Origin: an uncultured bacterium
Lineage (GTDB): Bacteria > Krumholzibacteriota > Krumholzibacteriia > LZORAL124-64-63
Direction: 5' to 3'
Length of the DNA stretch: 18,973 nucleotides
Assembly (NCBI GenBank): GCA_903847545.1
Contig: CAINDZ010000034.1
Span: 1 to 18,973 of the forward strand
The notes under the pieces are model-generated. The model worked only from the letters and a program-made list of their open reading frames with translations. It had not been told where the DNA came from and did not search any database. Each line of letters begins with the position of its first letter. Position 1 is the first letter of the stretch. This document shows positions 13,806 through 18,973 of this stretch, in pieces. A program made the position numbers and the translations under genes.

Positions 13806-14611
13806 CGCCTGCCTCCACGTCGCGGCGCGCCGGCCCAGCGCAGTTCCAGCGCCTGCGGCGTGGGGCAGGCCGCCGTGCACTCCAGGCACAGGGTGCATTC
13901 ACCCGAGGTCAGTTCCCCAACGCGCGAGACGGGCAGATCCTGCGGACAATTCCGGTCGCAGGCGCCGCAGCCGGTGCAATGGTGCTCGTCGCGGGCCAGC
14001 CGCAGCCGCCCGGCGATCGCCACCGGCCACATCGCCGCGCCCAGCGGGCACAGGTACTTGCACCAGGCCATCGGCATCACCAGGCCCAGCGCCAGCAGCG
14101 CGGCCAGCACGACGTAGCTCCAGGCCTTCACGTCGTGGCCGTGCGCGCTGAACACGATGTAGTAGGGATCGTAGCCGCGGAAGACGAGCTCGCCCGTCTT
14201 CCACGTGGCCGCCAGCACCAACCCGAGCATGCCCAGGCGCAGCCCGATCTTCAGCGCGCGATCGACCCGCGCCGGCGCCGGCCACAGGCCGGAAAAATCG
14301 CGCCGCCCGAACACGCGCCGCGCCAGCTTCGCCTCCCACTCGAACAGCGTCCCCACCGGGCACACCCAGCCGCAGAACGCCTTGCGCGCGAGGATCGTCA
14401 GCACCAGCAGCGCGATGAACAGCGCCAGGTTCGTCTCGCCGGCCGCGCACGAGAAGCGGCGGCGCGTGAAGAAGCTCCACGCCGTCTCGAGGCCGCCGAA
14501 CGGGCAGTACGTTTCGACCGAGACGAGCGACTTGCCGAGCGCGAAGCGCACGCCGGCGAACGCGGCGGCCGCGACGATGGAAAGCTGGAAGATGAGGCGC
14601 AGGCGCTTCAC
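13802..14611 (-). CDS. Membrane polyferredoxin (NapH/NosR/CcoG-like 4Fe-4S protein)
   Basis: The product is 269 residues from GTG at 14611, with a GGGGGA ribosome-binding-like stretch about 9 bases upstream. There are about five hydrophobic segments. Membrane-associated Cys motifs are CPFGG (36-40), CGWVCP (80-85) and CKYLCP (184-189), as in NapH-type quinol-linked proteins. Two bacterial ferredoxin motifs follow: CTGCGACDRNCP (212-223) and CTLCLECTAACP (239-250). Members pass electrons across or along the membrane to periplasmic partners. Here it leads an operon with two exported HMA-like proteins, with no nitrate, nitrous-oxide or cytochrome-oxidase genes nearby, so napH, nosR or ccoG cannot be assigned. 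A good promoter lies 50-85 bases upstream. Confidence 0.88.
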   Translation of the reverse strand: MKRLRLIFQLSIVAAAAFAGVRFALGKSLVSVETYCPFGGLETAWSFFTRRRFSCAAGETNLALFIALLVLTILARKAFCGWVCPVGTLFEWEAKLARRVFGRRDFSGLWPAPARVDRALKIGLRLGMLGLVLAATWKTGELVFRGYDPYYIVFSAHGHDVKAWSYVVLAALLALGLVMPMAWCKYLCPLGAAMWPVAIAGRLRLARDEHHCTGCGACDRNCPQDLPVSRVGELTSGECTLCLECTAACPTPQALELRWAGAPRRGGRR

Positions 14612-14667
14612 GCGGCGGATCCCCCGGGGTGGCGGGAGACCGGATGATGGTCGTCGCCGCAGTATGA

Positions 14668-14696
14668 ATGGTATCAGGTCGGGGATGGGGGGTCAA
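14668..14696 (-). promoter_or_regulatory. Sigma-70-like promoter of the polyferredoxin/HMA operon
   Basis: On the minus strand TTGACC (14696-14691) and TACCAT (14673-14668) are exactly 17 bases apart, matching 5 and 4 of 6 consensus positions. The site lies in one of the few AT-richer stretches of the window. A start near 14661 would give a leader of about 50 bases. The rest of the gap 14612-14813 holds only the solo palindrome. Confidence 0.6.
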
Positions 14697-14762
14697 AATG
14701 CGGGGACCCGGAAATCCTATCAATACTGGATGATTTAAACATCTTCATCGGTCATGTCCGCG

Positions 14763-14780
14763 ACTTGCGCCGGCGCAAGT
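14763..14780 (-). repeat. Solo palindromic repeat core, copy 4
   Basis: ACTTGCGCCGGCGCAAGT is a perfect 18-base palindrome identical to the core of the 49-base repeats, 33 bases past the stop of the gamma-glutamyltranspeptidase gene. The second arm of the element is missing. The bases beyond it on the gene's downstream side (GTCGCGGACA) may be a worn loop. Confidence 0.8.
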
Positions 14781-14813
14781 TACAGGGCCCAATCGCACGG
14801 CACCTCTTGCCCC

Positions 14814-16550
14814 TCAGTAACCCGCCACCCCGCCCTCCACCGACCGCGAGTCCGCCGCCCCGCTCCGCAGGCCGGTGGCGGAGTCGACAGTGATCCCCAT
14901 CGCGCACCCCTGCACCTGCCGCTTGCGCAGCGCGTGCCCCATCGCCTCGAGCTCGCGGCGGTCTTCGGGGGCGAAGCCGCGCGCCTCGTACTGCAGCACG
15001 TCGGGCAGCCACTGGTGGTGGATGCGCGGGGCCTCGATGGCGGCGCGGATGTCCAGTTCGTGGTCGACCACGTTCAGCACCACCTGCAGCACGGTGTTGA
15101 TGATGGTGCGGCCGCCGGGGCTGCCGACCACCAGCGCGGGCGCGCCGCCGCGCGTGAGGATGACCGGCGTCATGCTCGAGAGCATGCGCTTGCCGGGGGC
15201 GACCAGGTTGGGCGCGGTGCCGATCGTACCCAGCCGGTTGGTCAGGCCGGGGACGGCGTTGAAGTCGCCCATCTCGTTGTTCAGGATGAAGCCCGTGCCG
15301 GGAGCGACCAGGCCCGAGCCGAACGTCTCCTCCAATGTGTAGGTGAGCGAGACCGCGCCGCCCGTGGCGTCGACGACCGACAGGTGCGTGGTCTGCTCGC
15401 TCTCGTGCGGCAGCCAGGCGGCGCCGAACAGCGCGCTGTCGCTGGGCGTGGCGCGCAGCGGGTCGATGGTCGCGCGCAGCCGCGCCGCGTAGGCCTTGTC
15501 GAGCAGGCGGCCCAGCGGGATGGCGTTGTTGAACGCGGGGTCGCCCAGGTATTGCGCGCGGTCTGCGTAGGCGCGGCGCATCACCTCGCACAGCAGGTGC
15601 AGGTAGGGGGCCGAGCCGGGCTGCAGATTCGCGAGGTCGTCGCCCTCGAGCATGTTCAGCATCTCGATGAGCGCCGGGCCGCCCGACGACGGCGGCCCCA
15701 TGCCGATGACGCCGTAGCCGCGGTAGGTGCCGCGCACGGGCTCGCGCTCGACGGGCTGGTAGGCGGCCAGGTCGGCCTCGGTGATGATGCCGCCGTGCTC
15801 GCGCATGAACGCCGCCAGCAGGCGCGCCGTCTCGCCCTTGTAGAACCCGTCGCGGCCGTGGTCGCGGATGCGCTCGAGCGTGGCGGCCAGGTCGGGCTGG
15901 CGCAGCGTGCTGCCCGGCAGCAGCGGACGCGCGCCGTCCTCCAGGAACGCGGCGCGCGACGCGGCGTGCAGCGCGTCGGTGGTCCGGGCCAAGCGGTCGC
16001 ACCAGTCGCTCATGCCGGTCGAGAACGGGAACCCGTCCCGCGCCAGGTCGACGGCCGGCTGCACCAGCGCGGCCCACGGCAATCGCCCGTGCCGCTGGTG
16101 GGCCAGCCACAGGCCCGCCACGGTGCCGGGCGTGCCGACGGCCAGCAGCCCGCGGTGGTTGCTGGTGTCGCGCACGGCGCCGTGCTCGTCCAGAAACATG
16201 CGCTCGGTCGCGGCCGCCGGCGCGGTCTCGCGGAAGTCGTAGGTCGTGGCCAGGCCCTGGCCGTCGCAGTAGACCAGGAAGCCGCCGCCGCCCACGTTGC
16301 CGGCCGAAGGATGCACGACCGCCAGGGCCAGTGCCGTGGCGACGGCCGCGTCGACCGCGTTGCCGCCCTGCTGCAGGACGCGCGCGCCCACGTCCGAGGC
16401 CAGCTGGTGGTCGCTGGCGACCATGCCGTGCCGCGCGGTGACGGGCGCGGCCGCAGGCTGCGCGGCGCCTGGCGCGGCGAGCGCGCCCAGGGCCAGCAAC
16501 GCGCAAAGAACCAGGGCCAGGGGGCGGCGTTGCGGGGCGGCCATCGTCAT
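14814..16550 (-). CDS. ggt: Gamma-glutamyltranspeptidase, secreted
   Basis: The product is 578 residues from ATG at 16550, with AGGGAG upstream; residues 1-30 are a signal peptide. This N-terminal nucleophile hydrolase matures by cutting itself before the catalytic threonine, here in ESEQTTHLSVVD with Thr387 as nucleophile, giving subunits of about 355 and 192 residues. Other family marks are GGNAVDAAVATALAL (62-76), GNVGGGGF (84-91), RETAP (107-111), SSMTPVIL (458-465) and GSPGGRTIINTVLQVV (476-491). It transfers or hydrolyses the gamma-glutamyl group of glutathione and related peptides in the periplasm or outside. Length and motifs are those of an intact enzyme. It is transcribed alone, divergent from the membrane protease gene. 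Confidence 0.95.
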   Translation of the reverse strand: MTMAAPQRRPLALVLCALLALGALAAPGAAQPAAAPVTARHGMVASDHQLASDVGARVLQQGGNAVDAAVATALALAVVHPSAGNVGGGGFLVYCDGQGLATTYDFRETAPAAATERMFLDEHGAVRDTSNHRGLLAVGTPGTVAGLWLAHQRHGRLPWAALVQPAVDLARDGFPFSTGMSDWCDRLARTTDALHAASRAAFLEDGARPLLPGSTLRQPDLAATLERIRDHGRDGFYKGETARLLAAFMREHGGIITEADLAAYQPVEREPVRGTYRGYGVIGMGPPSSGGPALIEMLNMLEGDDLANLQPGSAPYLHLLCEVMRRAYADRAQYLGDPAFNNAIPLGRLLDKAYAARLRATIDPLRATPSDSALFGAAWLPHESEQTTHLSVVDATGGAVSLTYTLEETFGSGLVAPGTGFILNNEMGDFNAVPGLTNRLGTIGTAPNLVAPGKRMLSSMTPVILTRGGAPALVVGSPGGRTIINTVLQVVLNVVDHELDIRAAIEAPRIHHQWLPDVLQYEARGFAPEDRRELEAMGHALRKRQVQGCAMGITVDSATGLRSGAADSRSVEGGVAGY

Positions 16551-16602
16551 GGGGGGCTCCCTGCGGGTTCGACGGTCCGGATTGTCTCACGAACGAGCGT
16601 CG

Positions 16603-16611
16603 ATTCTATCA
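16603..16611 (-). promoter_or_regulatory. Extended -10 promoter element of the ggt gene
   Basis: The minus strand reads TGATAGAAT, an extended -10 (TG plus TAGAAT, 5 of 6 consensus). No good -35 is present, as is common with extended -10 promoters. A start near 16596 gives a leader of about 45 bases to ATG at 16550. I saw no clear plus-strand promoter in the same gap for the divergent gene. Confidence 0.4.
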
Positions 16612-16684
16612 CCGCGGCCGCAGGGCGGCATCCCAATGTTGGTGCGCGCGAAGTTCGCCTTTGCCATCGCGCGCGAATTCGCCG

Positions 16685-17362
16685 ATGCTGCGCCGCATGG
16701 ACACGTCGCGCCGCCTGCTCATCGCCCTGGCAGGCCCGCTGGTCGTTGTGCCCGGCCTGTTGGTCGCGCACAGCGCACCGCTGGTCTTCCTCCTCTATCA
16801 CGTGCTGCTGTGCCTGGTGCTGCCGCTGGCATTCGCGCTGCGCGCGCGGCTGTCGCCGCTGGAACATGCCCGCCAACTGGGGCTGGTGCGCCGCGGCCTG
16901 GGCACGGGGCTGGCGTTCGGGCTGGCCTTCGCGGTGGCGCCCGTGGCGGCGTTCACGCTGGCGCCGTCGCTGTTCCCGGACGCGGCCTCGCTGCGCGCCG
17001 CCCTGCTGGGCTGGGGGCTGGAGCCGGCCGCGCCCGCGGGGTTCCTGTTCTTCCTGGCCGTCTTCAACGGCCCGGCCGAGGAACTGTTCTGGCGCGGGTG
17101 GGTTCTGCGCGAGCCGGCGCCGGCCTGGTGGGCGCGGGTGCTGCTGGCGGCGATGTTCACCTCGTACCACGTCGTGACCATCGGTCGCCTGGTGCCGCAG
17201 CCGATGGCCGCCCGCCTGATGCTGGGGGCCGTCTTCGCCGGGGCGCTGCTGTGGACCTGGATGCGCGCCCGCTGGCGGTCGGTGTGGCCGGCCCTGCTGG
17301 CGCACACGGGCGCCACCTGCGGGTACCTGTTCGTCTGCGCCCGCCTGCTGGACGCCGGTTGA
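16685..17362 (+). CDS. CPBP/CAAX-type intramembrane metalloprotease
   Basis: From ATG at 16685 the product is 225 residues; ATG at 16697 and TTG at 16661 are in frame and no start has a clear ribosome binding site. About six to seven hydrophobic segments span the protein. The family motifs are present: EELFWR (132-137, the EExxxR motif), FTSYH (158-162, FxxxH) and LAHTG (205-209). Together these supply the glutamate and histidine residues that bind the catalytic metal in Rce1/CPBP proteases. Bacterial members act in the membrane on mostly unknown substrates, sometimes in bacteriocin immunity. There is no bacteriocin-like gene nearby. The stop overlaps a candidate -35 of the following flippase gene. 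Confidence 0.8.
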   Translation: MLRRMDTSRRLLIALAGPLVVVPGLLVAHSAPLVFLLYHVLLCLVLPLAFALRARLSPLEHARQLGLVRRGLGTGLAFGLAFAVAPVAAFTLAPSLFPDAASLRAALLGWGLEPAAPAGFLFFLAVFNGPAEELFWRGWVLREPAPAWWARVLLAAMFTSYHVVTIGRLVPQPMAARLMLGAVFAGALLWTWMRARWRSVWPALLAHTGATCGYLFVCARLLDAG

Positions 17363-17386
17363 CCCCTGCCGGCCATCGGTTAGCAT
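17359..17386 (+). promoter_or_regulatory. Candidate promoter of the flippase gene
   Basis: TTGACC (17359-17364, overlapping the upstream stop codon) and TAGCAT (17381-17386) are 16 bases apart, matching 5 and 4 of 6 consensus positions. A start near 17393 would put the palindrome at 17395-17410 at the very 5' end of the transcript. Confidence 0.4.
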
Positions 17387-17394
17387 ACGGCTGT

Positions 17395-17410
17395 CCGGGA
17401 CCGGTCCCGG
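17395..17410. promoter_or_regulatory. 16-base perfect palindrome in the flippase leader
   Basis: CCGGGACCGGTCCCGG reads identically on both strands. It lies between the candidate promoter and the ribosome binding site of the flippase gene. It could be an operator for a dimeric regulator or a short leader structure. Chance palindromes of G and C are more likely in DNA of this composition. Confidence 0.4.
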
Positions 17411-17444
17411 GCGCCGCCACCCATCGCCGACCCCTGGAGACGCC

Positions 17445-18947
17445 TTGACCTCGACCCGCATGGTCGCCCGCAACACGATGTACCTGACCATCGGGTTGTT
17501 CAGCGGCCGCATCCTGGCCATCTACGTATGGCGCAAGATGGCGCCGCTCCTGGGCACCGACGGCATGGGCATCGCCAACCTGGCGACCGACGTTTCGACC
17601 ATCCTGCTGATCATCGCCAACTACGGCCTCGGCACCCTCATCACGCGCGAGGTCGCCCGCAACCGCGAGATGACGATGCCGGTGATGTGGGCGGCGCTCA
17701 AGATCCGCCTGGCGCTGGCCGCGGTGTGCTTCGTCGGCCTGTTCGGCTACGCGGCGCTGGCCGGCTTCGGCCCGCTCGAGCGCGGCGCCCTCTACGTGAT
17801 GGGCCTGGGTGTCTTCATCGAGGCCTCGGCGATGGCCTGCGACGCGGTGCTGCAGGCGCACGACCGCGTGATCTCGCAGATGTGGGGGCAGATCGCCTCG
17901 GCGGTGGCGTACTTCGCGCTGGCCTGGTGGTGGCTGGACGCGGGCTACGGCATCATGGGCGTGATGTGGGCCAACGTGGCCAGCCGCGTGGTGCGCCTGA
18001 TGGTGATGGCGCCGCTGATGTTCCGCGGCACCGGCCCCTGGATCCTGAACCCGCCCGGCCGCGCCGAGGTGAAGGCGGCGCAGTCGCGCGGCCTGCTCTC
18101 GCTGGGCTGGCCCATCTTCCTGGCCTCGACCTTCGGCGTGCTCTACTACAAGATCGACACGCCGCTGCTGCGCTCGTTCATGGACCAGCACGCCGTCGGC
18201 ATCTACACCAGCGGCCATCGCGCGCTGGACTTCCTGTCGTACCTGCCCGGCCTGTTCGCCACGGCGATGTTCCCGACCCTGCTGCGCGCGGCCAAGGACG
18301 AGGGCGGCATGGAGCGCGTCAGCGAGCGCGCCCTCCGCTACCTGCACCTCCTGGTGATGCCGGTCACGCTGCTGTTCATGCTGGCCGCCGAGCCGGTCAC
18401 GATGTGGCTGGTGAAGGGCGAGACCGGCTTCGCCGACTCGATCCGCGTCTTCCGCGTGGTCATCTGGGGCATGCCCTTCATCGCCGCCACCAGCGTGCTG
18501 AACCGCATGCTCTACACCGCGGGCAAGGAGCGCTCGTTCGTCGTCATCGCGCTGGTCTCGCTGACGTTCAACCTGACGGTGAACATCCTGGCCATCCCGC
18601 GCTACGGCTACATGGGCGCCAGCGCCGCGGTCGTCGCCAGCCAGGCCGTGAGCACGCTCATGCACTGGTTCTACATCCGCCGCGCGGGGCTGTCGCTGCC
18701 GGTGGTGCGCTCGATGCTCAACGCCACCGCCGCGCTGCTCGCCACCTGGGCGGCCGCCTCGGGATTGGCGCAACTGGCCTTCCCGGCCTGGGGCACCACC
18801 TGGCTGGCGTTGCCGATCAAGGCGGGCTATGGGCCGACCTTTGCGGTCATCGCGCTGGCGGTTCTCTTCTATATACCGGCGGTGTGGCTGACGCGGTCGG
18901 TGACGAAGGCGGACTGGCCGGTGCTGGTTTCGTTGGTGAAGCGGTAG
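17445..18947 (+). CDS. Wzx-like polysaccharide/oligosaccharide flippase (MOP superfamily)
   Basis: The product is 500 residues from TTG at 17445, chosen because GGAGACGCC precedes it directly; ATG at 17460 has no such site. It has about 12-14 membrane segments throughout and the layout of the Wzx/RfbX branch: an N-terminal NTMYLTIGLFSGRILAIYVW, YYKIDTPLLRSFM in the middle, VGIYTSGHRALD shortly after, and RYGYMGASAAVVASQAVST in the C-terminal half. These proteins move lipid-linked sugar units across the inner membrane for surface polysaccharide. No glycosyltransferase or polymerase gene is visible, so the polymer is unknown; more of the locus may lie to the right. A palindromic repeat begins directly after the stop. 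Confidence 0.88.
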   Translation: MTSTRMVARNTMYLTIGLFSGRILAIYVWRKMAPLLGTDGMGIANLATDVSTILLIIANYGLGTLITREVARNREMTMPVMWAALKIRLALAAVCFVGLFGYAALAGFGPLERGALYVMGLGVFIEASAMACDAVLQAHDRVISQMWGQIASAVAYFALAWWWLDAGYGIMGVMWANVASRVVRLMVMAPLMFRGTGPWILNPPGRAEVKAAQSRGLLSLGWPIFLASTFGVLYYKIDTPLLRSFMDQHAVGIYTSGHRALDFLSYLPGLFATAMFPTLLRAAKDEGGMERVSERALRYLHLLVMPVTLLFMLAAEPVTMWLVKGETGFADSIRVFRVVIWGMPFIAATSVLNRMLYTAGKERSFVVIALVSLTFNLTVNILAIPRYGYMGASAAVVASQAVSTLMHWFYIRRAGLSLPVVRSMLNATAALLATWAAASGLAQLAFPAWGTTWLALPIKAGYGPTFAVIALAVLFYIPAVWLTRSVTKADWPVLVSLVKR

Positions 18948-18950
18948 GGG

Positions 18951-18973
18951 TTGCGCCGGCGCAAGTCTCACGG
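18951..18973 (+). repeat. Palindromic repeat, copy 5, cut by the window edge
   Basis: TTGCGCCGGCGCAAGTCTC begins 3 bases after the flippase stop and continues as ACGG to the window end. It matches the reverse complement of copy 3 (core followed by CTCACGG), so it runs in the opposite direction to copies 1-3 on the plus strand, and in the same direction as them relative to the gene it follows. Confidence 0.85.

Noticed and set aside
7734..14780. CRISPR array
   Set aside because: The repeats are thousands of bases apart with whole genes between them, and no cas gene is present.
14752..17177. Long open frames on both strands across the ggt gene
   Set aside because: Compositionally biased shadows (Arg, Gly, Ala, His) with no motifs; the gamma-glutamyltranspeptidase frame explains the region completely.
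17395..17410. A further copy of the 49-base repeat family
   Set aside because: The palindrome has a different sequence (CCGGGACC arms rather than the TTGCGCC core) and lies upstream of a gene rather than after one.
7734..18973. Integron-like attC sites, suggested by hairpin repeats at gene 3' ends
   Set aside because: The repeats lack the GTTRRRY/RYYYAAC core pair. The genes lie on both strands, several have their own promoters, and operons are present, unlike integron cassettes. No integrase is seen.

Overview
The window is 18,973 bases of very GC-rich bacterial DNA. It holds 16 protein-coding genes, one cut by the left edge, and no RNA genes, CRISPR array or insertion sequence that I can see. 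Two secreted proteins end in a FlgD-Ig-like, type IX-style sorting domain with the 'PNPFNP...WDG.DD.GR...ASG.Y..R' pattern. With the high GC content and compact operons, this suggests an uncultured FCB-group lineage of the Eisenbacteria/Krumholzibacteriota type. That placement is inference from style, not from a marker gene.

Left region (1-6207): a minus-strand operon reads ECF sigma factor, zinc-finger anti-sigma factor, membrane-anchored Spy/CnrX-like periplasmic sensor, then a large secreted protein cut by the window edge. The first three genes are joined by two 4-base ATGA overlaps. Divergent from it, a plus-strand pair encodes two more members of the same large secreted family. One is a lipoprotein fused to a PEBP (YbhB/YbcL-like) domain; the other has an Ig/TIG-like N-terminus and a C-terminal sorting domain. 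The shared core of about 380 residues looks like two diverged LTxxQ (Spy/CpxP-like) units in tandem. A stress- or metal-sensing sigma module surrounded by three shuffled paralogues of an unrecognised family is the best candidate here for an undescribed system.

Middle region (6208-12802): a strong GC hairpin and a probable promoter precede an ADP-ribosylglycohydrolase-family gene. A convergent minus-strand pair encodes a small exported protein with a charged repetitive tail and an 881-residue GH123/DUF4091-like secreted protein. A secreted PQQ-type beta-propeller gene follows, also on the minus strand.

Right region (12969-18947): a minus-strand operon with a good sigma-70-like promoter encodes a membrane polyferredoxin and two exported HMA-like proteins that lack the usual CxxC motif. 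Next come gamma-glutamyltranspeptidase (minus), a CPBP/CAAX-type membrane protease (plus) and a Wzx-like flippase (plus).

A second notable feature is a family of 49-base palindromic repeats built on TTGCGCCGGCGCAA. Three full copies, one solo core and one copy cut by the right edge each lie 0-33 bases past a stop codon. The copies whose orientation can be read share one orientation relative to the gene they follow. They may be 3'-end processing, termination or REP-like elements specific to this lineage. No gene-free stretch exceeds 300 bases; the longest are 11234-11485 and 14612-14813.
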